This document shows positions 36,157 through 44,775 of a stretch of 64,000 bases of DNA, one piece after another; position 1 is the first letter of the stretch, and every line of letters begins with the position of its first letter. The position numbers were made by a program, and so were the translations under genes. The notes beneath the pieces were generated by a model, which saw only the letters and a program-made list of their open reading frames with translations, had not been told where the DNA came from and made no database searches. Origin of the DNA: Mycobacterium gastri (GTDB lineage: Bacteria > Actinomycetota > Actinomycetes > Mycobacteriales > Mycobacteriaceae); NCBI RefSeq assembly GCF_002102175.1, contig NZ_LQOX01000131.1, positions 1 to 64,000 of the forward strand, written 5' to 3'.

Positions 36157-37023
36157 GTGGACCAGGGTCTCGTCGGTCTGGCCTTCGCCGCCGGGCTGGT
36201 GGCCGCACTGAACCCGTGTGGGTTTGCCATGTTGCCCGCTTACCTGCTCTTGGTGGTGCGCGGGCTGCATCCCGCAGAACGTGGGGGACCGGCAGCGCTC
36301 GGCCGAGCGCTGGCGGCCACCGTGGGAATGGCGCTCGGCTTCACAACGGTGTTCGGGTTGTTCGGTGCCCTGACCATCTCGGTGGCCACGACGGTGCAGC
36401 GCTACCTGCCCTATGCGACGGTTCTGATCGGGATTGTCCTTGTCGCGCTGGGGGTTTGGCTGCTAGCGGGTCGAGAGTTGACGGCGTTGCCGCCCCGGCG
36501 GTTCGGCCCGCGATGGGCACCGACGGCCCGGCTGGGATCCACATACGGCTACGGCGTCAGCTATGCGACGGCCTCGCTGTCGTGCACGATCGGCCCTTTC
36601 CTGGCGGTTACCGCAGCTGGGTTCCGGGGTGGTTCGATCGCGGGCAGCGTCGCAATCTACCTGGCTTACGTTGCCGGTCTCACCCTGGTCGTCGGCGTGC
36701 TTGCGGTGGGTGTCGCGGCCGTGAGTTCGGCTCTGGCCGACCGCATCCGGCGGGTCCTGCCATTGGTCAACCGGATCAGCGGCGCGCTGCTGGTACTGAC
36801 CGGACTGTACGTGGGTTACTACGGCCTCTACGAGCTGCGCCTGTTCGCAGGCGCCAGGGTGAACCCCCGGGACCCGGTGATTACCGCCGCCGGCCGGCTC
36901 CAAGGGGTCCTCGCCGGCTGGGTGCACGAACACGGGGCCTGGCCGTGGGTTGCGGCGTTGGCCATGTTGACGCTCGGCGGGCTTGCCGGTGCTTGGTATC
37001 GCCGGGCGCGGCGTTCTACCTGA
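36157..37023 (+). CDS. CcdA/DsbD-like membrane electron carrier
   Basis: The 288-residue protein has about six membrane segments and two Cys motifs typical of CcdA: AALNPCGFAMLPAYLL (about residue 20) and ASLSCTIGPFLAVTA. It should carry reducing equivalents across the membrane to extracytoplasmic thioredoxins. I chose GTG 36157, right after the mpt53 stop, because upstream residues overlap mpt53. It matches Rv2877c by position. Confidence 0.9.
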   Translation: MDQGLVGLAFAAGLVAALNPCGFAMLPAYLLLVVRGLHPAERGGPAALGRALAATVGMALGFTTVFGLFGALTISVATTVQRYLPYATVLIGIVLVALGVWLLAGRELTALPPRRFGPRWAPTARLGSTYGYGVSYATASLSCTIGPFLAVTAAGFRGGSIAGSVAIYLAYVAGLTLVVGVLAVGVAAVSSALADRIRRVLPLVNRISGALLVLTGLYVGYYGLYELRLFAGARVNPRDPVITAAGRLQGVLAGWVHEHGAWPWVAALAMLTLGGLAGAWYRRARRST

Positions 37024-37270
37024 GCCAGCCGCGCCGGCGGCCCCACAAGTCGCGCACCAGCACAACGAGCACCAGTGCGGCAAAGCCGATCAGGAACCAG
37101 TCCTCGATGTGGCCGACATGATTGCCCCGCAGCATCGCCAGCAGGAATACGAATATGGACAGCCCGACGATGTGCCAGGCGCGGTGGTTGATCCTGCTCC
37201 AGCCCCACTTGGCCGACGGCACGTCGGCGGGATCGACGCCGGTGTACTGCTCCACCTCGGTACTTGCCAC
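37016..37270 (-). CDS. Small membrane protein (Rv2876-like)
   Basis: The 84-residue protein begins ASTEVEQYTGVDPADVPSAK and has two hydrophobic segments, IVGLSIFVFLLAML and DWFLIGFAALVLVVLVRDLW. It is convergent with the CcdA-like gene, overlapping its end by eight bases. GTG 37270 is preceded by ggaggag; an upstream in-frame ATG at 37336 is possible but codes for Arg/Pro-rich residues. Function is unknown. Confidence 0.75.
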   Translation of the reverse strand: MASTEVEQYTGVDPADVPSAKWGWSRINHRAWHIVGLSIFVFLLAMLRGNHVGHIEDWFLIGFAALVLVVLVRDLWGRRRGWLR

Positions 37271-37399
37271 GGCGACTCCTCCGGTTCGGATTGGGCTTCT
37301 TGGGCTTCGGATCGGCGGTTTCCGACATTTTGACACACGCCAGGATCAGCCTGGAGTCACCTGCCGAGCGACCAACCGTGGCCGCATGCACGTCGTCGT

Positions 37400-37831
37400 T
37401 CACATATCCAGGGGATGACGCCAGCGCAGCCGACAAAAGCGGGCGAAGCCGCGGTCGGCGCTCACCCAGGTCGCGTTGTTCTCCAGGGCGTAGGCGGCCA
37501 GATACGCGTCCGCGATGTCGTTGCCACTCGCATCGATATCGGCGGCGAGCTGCCGGAACAGCATCCAGTGCCGTTCGCCGGGGCCAAGCCGCACCGCGGC
37601 GGGTGCCGCGAGCAAGGCGTCGACCGCCTGCCACGCATCATGCCGGCTGGTCGGTTCGGTGAAGACGCGACGGTTGGTCACCACCCGTACGAAGCGGGCG
37701 AGCGCGCCGTCCGCCAGACCGAGTGGCTCGTCGTCGTTGGCCAGCCGCTCGAGCAAACTGCGATAGCTCGAGTGTTCAGGGAGGTCCGCCCGATGTGCAT
37801 AGACGAGGACGTTGACGTCAACGCAAAGCAT
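37400..37831 (-). CDS. vapC: VapC-family PIN-domain toxin (VapC43-like)
   Basis: The 143-residue PIN ribonuclease shows its acidic site in MLCVDVNVLVYAHRAD (Asp), ALARFVRVVTNRRVF and SGNDIADAYLAAYALENNAT with WVSADRGFARF. Toxins of this family cut tRNA or rRNA. It overlaps the antitoxin gene by 14 bases. It occupies the M. tuberculosis vapBC43 position, next to dxr. Confidence 0.92.
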   Translation of the reverse strand: MLCVDVNVLVYAHRADLPEHSSYRSLLERLANDDEPLGLADGALARFVRVVTNRRVFTEPTSRHDAWQAVDALLAAPAAVRLGPGERHWMLFRQLAADIDASGNDIADAYLAAYALENNATWVSADRGFARFCRLRWRHPLDM

Positions 37832-38075
37832 CGACCGACACGCCGTCGTCCATCGCTTCCGCGACGGCGGCGTTGGATGACAGATCTACACCGGGCCGTA
37901 GCCCGCCCCTGCCGGTCGGCTGGACCCGATAGCGGCCGGCCGCCGGCTGCTCAGGCGGATTGAGACCACGCCGCACCGCGTCCTCGAGAACGGCGGCGAC
38001 AGTGCGCCCGGAACGAGCGGCCCTTGCCTTCACCTCGCGGTAGAGCTCGTCGTCGATCCGGATCGTGGTGCGCAT
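37818..38075 (-). CDS. vapB: VapB-family ribbon-helix-helix antitoxin (VapB43-like)
   Basis: The 85-residue protein starts MRTTIRIDDELYREVKARAA, a ribbon-helix-helix DNA-binding domain, followed by GRTVAAVLEDAVRRGL. The C-terminus (VDLSSNAAVAEAMDDG) should wrap the toxin. It precedes and overlaps vapC. Autoregulation at the region 38076-38130 is expected but no operator repeat is obvious. Confidence 0.92.
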   Translation of the reverse strand: MRTTIRIDDELYREVKARAARSGRTVAAVLEDAVRRGLNPPEQPAAGRYRVQPTGRGGLRPGVDLSSNAAVAEAMDDGVSVDALR

Positions 38076-38188
38076 GGCGGCATCTTAGCATCAACCTCAG
38101 ACATCAACATGACATCAGAGGATGCTCGTCACCCCGACTCGACGATCACCGTGGGCGTGGCGACGACGGGAGAGTTTGGCGGCACAAT

Positions 38189-38237
38189 GATGAGGTGACA
38201 AATGATGAGGTGACAAACCCGAGGATGAGGTGACAAA
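38189..38237 (+). promoter_or_regulatory. Triplicated start context and 12-codon leader ORF before dxr
   Basis: gatgaggtgacaaa occurs at 38189-38202, 38204-38217 and 38224-38237. The third contains the dxr GTG. The first two GTGs (38195, 38210) share one frame and make a leader peptide VTNDEVTNPRMR, whose TGA (38231-38233) overlaps the dxr GTG. The layout allows translational coupling of dxr to the leader. Confidence 0.65.
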
Positions 38238-39450
38238 CCTGACCGACGGGCACGACGGCAGCCGCTTGCGTGTCCTGGTGCTGGGCAGCACCGGTTCGAT
38301 CGGCACGCAGGCGCTGGAGGTCATCGCCGCCAATCCGGACCGCTTCGAGGTGGTGGGGTTGGCCGCAGGCGGCAAAAGTCTCGACACGCTGTTGCGGCAA
38401 CGCGCCGAGACCGGGGTGACCAATATCGCCATCGCCGACGATCAAGCGGCGCAGGCCGTTGGTGACATCCCCTTCCACGGACCCGATGCCGTCACCAGGC
38501 TGATCGAGGAAACCGAAGCCGACGTCGTGCTCAACGCATTGGTGGGTGCATTGGGCCTGCGGCCGACACTGGCGGCACTGGAATCCGGTGCCCGGCTGGC
38601 CCTGGCCAACAAGGAATCGCTGGTGGCCGGCGGCCCCCTGGTGCTGCGCGCCGCGCGGCCCGGCCAGATCGTGCCGGTGGACTCCGAGCATTCCGCGCTG
38701 GCCCAATGCCTGCGCGGCGGCACTCCGGACGAAGTGGCCAAACTGGTGCTCACCGCCTCGGGCGGGCCGTTCCGGGGCTGGTCTGCGGCCGACCTCGAGA
38801 GCGTCACCCCAGAGCAGGCCGGCGCCCATCCCACCTGGTCAATGGGCCCGATGAACACTCTCAATTCGGCCTCGCTGGTCAACAAGGGCCTGGAGCTGAT
38901 CGAAACGCACCTGTTGTTCGGCATTCTTTATGACCGCATCGACGTCGTCGTACATCCGCAGTCGATCATTCATTCAATGGTCACCTTCGTCGACGGCTCG
39001 ACGATCGCCCAGGCCAGCCCGCCGGATATGAAACTGCCCATTTCGTTGGCGTTGGGCTGGCCGCGCCGGGTGCCCGGCGCGGCCACCTGCTGCGACTTTT
39101 ATCACCCGCAGACATGGGAGTTCGAGCCGCTGGACAGCCAAGTTTTCCCCGCGGTGGAACTGGCCCGGCACGCCGGCGAAACCGGCGGCTGCATGACCGC
39201 CGTCTACAACGCCGCCAACGAAGAAGCGGCCGAAGCGTTCCTTGCCGGGCGTATCGGCTTCCCGGCGATCGTCGGGACCATCGCCGACGTGCTGCACGAT
39301 GCCGACCAATGGGCGCTTCCACCCGCTACCGTGGATGACGTACTCGACGCGCAGCGCTGGGCGCGGGAACGGGCGCAGCGCGCGGTTGTCAGAGCAAGGC
39401 CGGCCGGTGCCCATAAAAGGTCTCCGGAAAAGGTCTCCGGAAAGGCGTGA
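38230..39450 (+). CDS. dxr: 1-deoxy-D-xylulose 5-phosphate reductoisomerase
   Basis: The 406-residue enzyme makes 2-C-methyl-D-erythritol 4-phosphate, the committed step of isoprenoid synthesis. RVLVLGSTGSIGTQALEVIA binds NADPH; LALANKESLVAGGPLV and PVDSEHSALAQCLRGG supply metal and substrate residues; HPTWSMGPMNTLNSASLVNK is the family signature. It ends in a 13-bp tandem repeat (39415-39440) that lengthens the tail. The GTG start is one of three similar sites. Confidence 0.96.
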   Translation: MTNLTDGHDGSRLRVLVLGSTGSIGTQALEVIAANPDRFEVVGLAAGGKSLDTLLRQRAETGVTNIAIADDQAAQAVGDIPFHGPDAVTRLIEETEADVVLNALVGALGLRPTLAALESGARLALANKESLVAGGPLVLRAARPGQIVPVDSEHSALAQCLRGGTPDEVAKLVLTASGGPFRGWSAADLESVTPEQAGAHPTWSMGPMNTLNSASLVNKGLELIETHLLFGILYDRIDVVVHPQSIIHSMVTFVDGSTIAQASPPDMKLPISLALGWPRRVPGAATCCDFYHPQTWEFEPLDSQVFPAVELARHAGETGGCMTAVYNAANEEAAEAFLAGRIGFPAIVGTIADVLHDADQWALPPATVDDVLDAQRWARERAQRAVVRARPAGAHKRSPEKVSGKA

Positions 39451-39469
39451 GAAAGGTCCATACAGCCTG

Positions 39470-40684
39470 ATGATGTTCGTTATCGGCATTGTGCTGTTCG
39501 CACTCGCCATCCTGATCTCGGTGGCGTTGCATGAGTGCGGCCATATGTGGGCAGCGCGCGCTACCGGGATGAAGGTGCGCCGTTATTTCGTCGGCTTCGG
39601 TCCCACCCTCTGGTCGACGCGCCGCGGTGAAACCGAATATGGCGTCAAGGCGATTCCGGCGGGCGGTTTCTGCGACATCGCCGGCATGACCCCGGTCGAG
39701 GAGCTCGCTCCCGACGAACGTGACCGCGCCATGTACAAGCAGGCGACCTGGAAGCGGGTCGCGGTGCTGTTCGCCGGCCCGGGGATGAACTTCGTCATCT
39801 GCCTGGTGCTGATCTATGCCATCGCGCTGATCTGGGGCCTGCCCAACCTGCATCCGCCAACCCGGGCCGTGATCGGCGAAACCGGCTGCGTTGCAGCCGA
39901 AACCAGTCAGGGCAAGCTCGAACAGTGCGTCGGGCCCGGCCCCGCCGCCCTGGCAGGACTGCGCGCCGGCGACGTCGTCGTCAAGGTTGGCGACACCCCG
40001 GTGTCCACGTTCGACGAGATGGCCGCTGCGGTACGCGCAATGCACGGCAGCGTGCCGGTCGTCGTCGAGCGGGACGGCGCCACCATCACCGCCAACGTCA
40101 CCATCGAATCCACCCGTCGCTGGTTGCCCAGCGGACAGAGTGGTCAAGTTCAGCCCGCCACGGTCGGCGCCATCGGGGTCGGAGCCGTCCGTCCCGGGCC
40201 CACCCACTACGGCGTATTGTCCGCGATTCCGGCTACTTTCGCGTTCGCCGGCGACCTGACCATCGAGGTGGGCAAGGCGCTGGCTACCATCCCGACCAAG
40301 GTCGGCGCGCTGGTGCACGCCATCGGTGGCGGGCAGCGTGACCCGCAGACCCCGATGAGCGTGGTCGGCGCCAGCATCATCGGCGGCGACACCGTGGACC
40401 ACGGGCTGTGGGTGGCTTTTTGGTTCTTCCTGGCTCAGTTGAACCTCATCCTGGGGGCGATCAACCTGCTGCCGTTGCTGCCGTTCGACGGTGGTCATAT
40501 CGCCGTCGCGGTATTCGAGAAGATCCGCAACATGATTCGGGCCGCCCGCGGCAAGGTGGCCGCGGCGCCGGTGAACTATCTCAAACTCATGCCGGCCACT
40601 TACGTCGTCCTGTTCTTCGTTGTGGGATACATGCTCTTGACCGTCACCGCTGACTTGGTCAACCCGATCCGGCTTTTCCAATAG
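39470..40684 (+). CDS. rip1: Site-2 metalloprotease Rip1
   Basis: The 404-residue membrane protease cuts anti-sigma factors within the membrane. SVALHECGHMWAAR carries the zinc HExxH (His21-Glu22, His25); a PDZ domain lies about 120-210 (AALAGLRAGDVVVKVGDTPV); NLLPLLPFDGGHIAVAVFEK gives the third zinc ligand. Four membrane segments are visible. I used ATG 39470, which gives the known mycobacterial start MMFVIGIVLFALAIL. It lies between dxr and ispG, as in M. tuberculosis. Confidence 0.96.
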   Translation: MMFVIGIVLFALAILISVALHECGHMWAARATGMKVRRYFVGFGPTLWSTRRGETEYGVKAIPAGGFCDIAGMTPVEELAPDERDRAMYKQATWKRVAVLFAGPGMNFVICLVLIYAIALIWGLPNLHPPTRAVIGETGCVAAETSQGKLEQCVGPGPAALAGLRAGDVVVKVGDTPVSTFDEMAAAVRAMHGSVPVVVERDGATITANVTIESTRRWLPSGQSGQVQPATVGAIGVGAVRPGPTHYGVLSAIPATFAFAGDLTIEVGKALATIPTKVGALVHAIGGGQRDPQTPMSVVGASIIGGDTVDHGLWVAFWFFLAQLNLILGAINLLPLLPFDGGHIAVAVFEKIRNMIRAARGKVAAAPVNYLKLMPATYVVLFFVVGYMLLTVTADLVNPIRLFQ

Positions 40685-40707
40685 CGACCTAGAGAGAAGG
40701 ACCGACA

Positions 40708-41880
40708 GTGACCGTTGGCCTGGGCCTGCCGCAACCGCCGGCGCCCACGCTCGCCCCTCGGCGCCCCACCCGTCAGCTGATGGTCGGTGACGTCGGCGTC
40801 GGCAGCGACCACCCGATTTCGGTGCAGTCGATGTGCACCACCAAAACCCACGACGTCAACTCGACGTTGCAGCAGATCGCCGAGTTGACCGCGGCCGGCT
40901 GCGACATTGTCCGGGTGGCCTGCCCGCGTCAGGAGGACGCGGACGCGCTGGCCGAGATCGCCCGGCACAGCCAGATCCCGGTGATCGCCGACATCCACTT
41001 CCAGCCGAAGTACATCTTCGCCGCCATTGAAGCAGGATGCGCCGCAGTGCGGGTAAACCCGGGAAACATCAAGGAATTCGACGGCCGGGTCGGCGAGGTC
41101 GCCAAGGCCGCCGGTGACGCCGGGATCCCGATCCGGATCGGCGTGAACGCCGGCTCGCTGGACAAGCGGTTCTTGCAGAAGCACGGCAAGGCCACGCCGG
41201 AGGCGCTGGTGGAGTCGGCGCTCTGGGAGGCCTCGCTGTTCGAGGAGCACGGTTTCGGCGACATCAAGATCAGCGTCAAGCACAACGATCCGGTGGTGAT
41301 GGTCCGCGCTTACGAGCTGCTGGCCGCCCAGTGCGACTACCCGCTGCACCTCGGCGTCACCGAGGCCGGTCCCGCATTCCAGGGCACCATCAAATCCGCC
41401 GTCGCCTTCGGCGCGCTGTTGTCCAAGGGCATCGGCGACACCATCCGGGTGTCCTTGTCGGCCCCGCCGGTCGAGGAAGTCAAGGTCGGCAATCAGATCC
41501 TCGGATCGCTGAACCTGCGACCGCGGACGCTGGAGATCGTGTCCTGCCCGTCGTGCGGTCGCGCCCAGGTCGACGTCTATACGTTGGCCAACGAGGTGAC
41601 CGCGGGTCTCGACGGGCTGGACGTGCCGTTGCGGGTGGCCGTGATGGGCTGTGTCGTCAATGGTCCCGGGGAAGCGCGCGAGGCGGACTTGGGCGTTGCA
41701 TCCGGAAACGGCAAGGGACAGATCTTCGTTCGGGGCGAAGTGATCAAAACCGTGCCCGAAGCGCAGATCGTCGAGACGTTGATCGAAGAGGCGATGCGGC
41801 TGGCCGCCGACATGGCAGCCGACGCCGAACAGGATCCGGGCGCGACATCGAGCGGTTCGCCGATTGTGACCGTAAGCTGA
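40708..41880 (+). CDS. ispG: 4-hydroxy-3-methylbut-2-enyl diphosphate synthase
   Basis: The 390-residue iron-sulfur enzyme converts the cyclic diphosphate of the MEP pathway into HMBPP. The TIM-barrel part begins RQLMVGDVGVGSDHPISVQS and includes IRIGVNAGSLDKRFLQKHGK. The C-terminal [4Fe-4S] ligands are in SCPSCGRAQVD and VMGCVVNGPGEAREADLGVA. It shares the locus with dxr, so two MEP-pathway steps are probably co-expressed with rip1. Confidence 0.97.
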   Translation: MTVGLGLPQPPAPTLAPRRPTRQLMVGDVGVGSDHPISVQSMCTTKTHDVNSTLQQIAELTAAGCDIVRVACPRQEDADALAEIARHSQIPVIADIHFQPKYIFAAIEAGCAAVRVNPGNIKEFDGRVGEVAKAAGDAGIPIRIGVNAGSLDKRFLQKHGKATPEALVESALWEASLFEEHGFGDIKISVKHNDPVVMVRAYELLAAQCDYPLHLGVTEAGPAFQGTIKSAVAFGALLSKGIGDTIRVSLSAPPVEEVKVGNQILGSLNLRPRTLEIVSCPSCGRAQVDVYTLANEVTAGLDGLDVPLRVAVMGCVVNGPGEAREADLGVASGNGKGQIFVRGEVIKTVPEAQIVETLIEEAMRLAADMAADAEQDPGATSSGSPIVTVS

Positions 41881-41933
41881 TAGGCGCCAGCCCTCGGTCC
41901 TGGTTTCGGTTCGCACCATAGAGAGTCCTTCAG

Positions 41934-42791
41934 ATGTCGGCTCCGCCCATCTTGCGCCTGGTCGGCGAACGACGGGTGGCTGTGGTGCGTGATGCCGCCG
42001 TGGTATGGCGGGTGCTCGACGAGAATCCGGTCGAATCGTGCATGGTTGCCGCGCGCGTCGCCGACTATGGCATCGAGCCGAATTCGATTGGCGGCGAATT
42101 GTGGACCCGACGCGGCGGCGTGGCGGAGTCGTTGTGCTTCGCCGGCGCCAACCTCATTCCGCTGCGCGGCGGGTTGATCGATCTGAACGCCTTCGCCGAT
42201 GAGGCCAAGAGCACAGCGCGGCGGTGTTCGTCGCTGGTCGGCCGGGCCGACCTGGTGTTGCCCATGTGGCAGCGCCTCGAGTCAACCTGGGGCCCCGCGC
42301 GTGACGTGCGCGACCATCAACCGCTGATGGCCATCAACAGCCACCCCAGCTGTCCGATCGACACCGAGGTGCGGCAGGTGCGGCCGGAGGAATTGGATGC
42401 CTACCTGGTGGCGGCCGTGGACATGTTCATCGGCGAGGTGGGCATCGACCCGCGGATGGGCGACGGCGGCCGCGGCTACCGCCGTCGGGTGGCCAGCCTC
42501 ATCGCGGCCGGACGGGCTTGGGCCCGGTTCGAGCATGGCGAGGTGGTCTTCAAGGCCGAGGTGGGATCGCAGTCGCCATCGGTCGGGCAGATCCAGGGGG
42601 TGTGGGTTCACCCGGAACGACGCGGCCTGGGCCTGGGCACCGCGGGCACCGCGACGGTGGCCGCGGTGATCGTCGGCAGTGGGCGCATCGCGAGCCTGTA
42701 CGTGAACAGCTTCAACACCGTCGCCCGCGCCGCCTACACGCGAGTCGGCTTCCGGGAAGTGGGCACCTTCGCCACGGTGCTGCTCGACTGA
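41934..42791 (+). CDS. GNAT-family acetyltransferase with DUF4081-type N-terminus
   Basis: The 285-residue protein has an N-terminal DUF4081-like part (WRVLDENPVESCMVAARVAD) and a C-terminal GNAT domain with VWVHPERRGLGLGTAGTATV, the acetyl-CoA motif, and SLYVNSFNTVARAAYTRVGF. Substrate is unknown. It follows ispG by about 50 bases, as Rv2867c does in M. tuberculosis. Confidence 0.92.
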   Translation: MSAPPILRLVGERRVAVVRDAAVVWRVLDENPVESCMVAARVADYGIEPNSIGGELWTRRGGVAESLCFAGANLIPLRGGLIDLNAFADEAKSTARRCSSLVGRADLVLPMWQRLESTWGPARDVRDHQPLMAINSHPSCPIDTEVRQVRPEELDAYLVAAVDMFIGEVGIDPRMGDGGRGYRRRVASLIAAGRAWARFEHGEVVFKAEVGSQSPSVGQIQGVWVHPERRGLGLGTAGTATVAAVIVGSGRIASLYVNSFNTVARAAYTRVGFREVGTFATVLLD

Positions 42792-42799
42792 CCCCGATC

Positions 42800-42866
42800 C
42801 GCGAGCGTAACGCCGCGGCGAAAATCTGGGCGGCGGCCCGATTCTCGCCCTGACGTTACGTACGCG
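42800..42866. repeat. Long imperfect palindrome after the GNAT gene
   Basis: Arms of about 30 bases, 42800-42830 (cgcgagcgtaacgccgcggc...) and 42837-42866 (cccgattctcgccctgacgt...), pair with several mismatches around 6 bases. It may terminate the ispG-GNAT transcript. The arm sequence looks like a dispersed mycobacterial intergenic palindrome, which is recollection rather than a search. Confidence 0.55.
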
Positions 42867-42944
42867 TGTGCCGGGCTCCAATAACAGTTGGGTCTCGGTG
42901 TGTCTGCGCGGCCGCTGCTGTCAGTCTTCTTAACATCAGTCACG

Positions 42945-44765
42945 ATGGTAACTCGTATAACGTTAGCCTCGGTTGTCGTAGGTGCTCTGGCCGCGGTCGT
43001 CGCACTGCCAGGGTGCACTCCCCGGCCCGAAGGCCCCGGCCCGGCCGCCGAGAAGTTCTTCGCCGCATTGGCTATCGGCGACACCGCTACCGCGGCCCAG
43101 CTCACCGACAACCCCAACGAAGCCCGCGAAGCACTCAACGCCGCCTGGGCCGGACTGCAAGCCACCCACCTGGACGCGCAGCTCCTCAGCTCCAAGTACG
43201 CCGAGGATATGGGCACTGCCGCGTATCGCTTCACCTGGCATCTGCCCAAGAACCGGACCTGGAGCTACGACGGCCAGCTGAAGATGGCCCGCGACGAAGG
43301 CAACTGGGAGGTCCGCTGGTCGACCACCGGGCTGCATCCGAAACTCGGTGAGCACCAGACCTTTTCGCTGCGGTCCGATCCACCCAGACGGGCCTCGGTG
43401 AACGAACTCGGCGGTACCGACGTCCTGGCGCCGGGTTACCTGTACCACTACTCGCTGGACGCGACCGCGGCCGGTGCCGACCTGATCGGGACCGCACACG
43501 CGGTGGTCGAGGTCCTGCACCCGTTCAATCCGGCTCTGGACGCGCTGAACGACCCGCAGCTGCTCGCCGAACAGGCCAGCTCGTCGACCCAGCCGTTGGA
43601 TCTGGGGGTCACGCTGCGCGCCGACGACAGCAATCGGGTCTTCGGCGCGATCGGACAACTGCCCGGCGTCGTGGTCACACCGCAGGCCGACCTGCTGCCC
43701 ACCGACGACCATTTCGCACCGGTCGTCATTACCGAGGTGAAAAAGGCCGTGATCGACCAGCTCGACGGACAGGCGGGCTGGCGGGTGGTCAGCGTCAACC
43801 AGAACGGGGTCGACGTCGCGGTGCTGCACGAAGTCGAGCCGTCGCCGGCGCCGTCGATCACGATCACGCTGGACCGGACCGTGCAGAACGCCGCCCAGCG
43901 CGCGGTGGACGCCCGCGGCGGCAAGGCGATGATCGTGGTGCTCAAGCCGTCGACCGGCGAGATTCTGGCCATCGCACAGAATGCGGGCGCCGACGCCGAC
44001 GGCCCGATCGCCACCACCGGCCTGTACCCGCCGGGGTCGACGTTCAAGATGATCACCGCCGGCGCGGCCGTCGAGCGCGATATGGCCACCCCCAACACCA
44101 TGCTGGGCTGCCCGGGCCACCTCGACATCGGACACCGCACCATTCCCAATTACGGTGGCTTCGATCTGGGCGTGGTGCCGTTGTCGCGGGCGTTCGCCAG
44201 TTCGTGCAACACCACCTTCGCCGAACTGAGCAGCAAATTGCCGCCGCGTGGTCTGACCCAGGCGGCCAGTCGCTACGGCATCGGCCTGGACTATCGGGTG
44301 GAAGGCATCACCACGGTGACTGGTTCGGTGCCGCCGACGGTCGATCTCGCCGAGCGCACCGAGGACGGGTTCGGTCAGGGCCGGGTCCTGGCCAGCCCCT
44401 TTGGCATGGCGTTGGTAGCGGCGACCGTGGCGGCGGGCAAGACCCCGGTGCCGCAGCTGATCGTCGGCCGGCCGACGGCGGTGGAGGGCGACGGCACGCC
44501 GATCAGCCCGAAGATGATCGACGCGCTGCGCCCCATGATGCGGCTGGTGGTGACCAACGGCACCGCCAAGGAGATCGCCGGCTGCGGTGAAATTTTCGGA
44601 AAGACCGGTGAAGCCGAATTCCCGGGCGGATCGCATTCCTGGTTCGCGGGGTATCGCGGCGATCTGGCATTCGCGTCGCTGATCGTCGGGGGCGGCAGTT
44701 CGGAGTACGCGGTCCGGATGACCAAGATGATGTTCGACATCCTGCCGCCCGGTTACTTGGCGTAG
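42945..44765 (+). CDS. Penicillin-binding lipoprotein (class B transpeptidase)
   Basis: The 606-residue protein has a signal with lipobox (VVALPGC, Cys24), an NTF2-like MecA_N region (about 30-150), a dimerisation region and a C-terminal transpeptidase. Active-site motifs are YPPGSTFKMITAG (SxxK), FASSCNTTFAEL (SxN) and IFGKTGEAEFPGG (KTG). It should cross-link peptidoglycan and bind beta-lactams. It corresponds to Rv2864c. ATG 42945 was chosen for the signal peptide; an in-frame upstream start at 42888 would extend it. Confidence 0.94.
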   Translation: MVTRITLASVVVGALAAVVALPGCTPRPEGPGPAAEKFFAALAIGDTATAAQLTDNPNEAREALNAAWAGLQATHLDAQLLSSKYAEDMGTAAYRFTWHLPKNRTWSYDGQLKMARDEGNWEVRWSTTGLHPKLGEHQTFSLRSDPPRRASVNELGGTDVLAPGYLYHYSLDATAAGADLIGTAHAVVEVLHPFNPALDALNDPQLLAEQASSSTQPLDLGVTLRADDSNRVFGAIGQLPGVVVTPQADLLPTDDHFAPVVITEVKKAVIDQLDGQAGWRVVSVNQNGVDVAVLHEVEPSPAPSITITLDRTVQNAAQRAVDARGGKAMIVVLKPSTGEILAIAQNAGADADGPIATTGLYPPGSTFKMITAGAAVERDMATPNTMLGCPGHLDIGHRTIPNYGGFDLGVVPLSRAFASSCNTTFAELSSKLPPRGLTQAASRYGIGLDYRVEGITTVTGSVPPTVDLAERTEDGFGQGRVLASPFGMALVAATVAAGKTPVPQLIVGRPTAVEGDGTPISPKMIDALRPMMRLVVTNGTAKEIAGCGEIFGKTGEAEFPGGSHSWFAGYRGDLAFASLIVGGGSSEYAVRMTKMMFDILPPGYLA

Positions 44766-44775
44766 CCGGTCCTGG

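Noticed and set aside
39242..39469. N-terminal extension of rip1 into dxr
   Set aside because: The added residues overlap the dxr 3' end and lack similarity to site-2 proteases, which start MMFV here.
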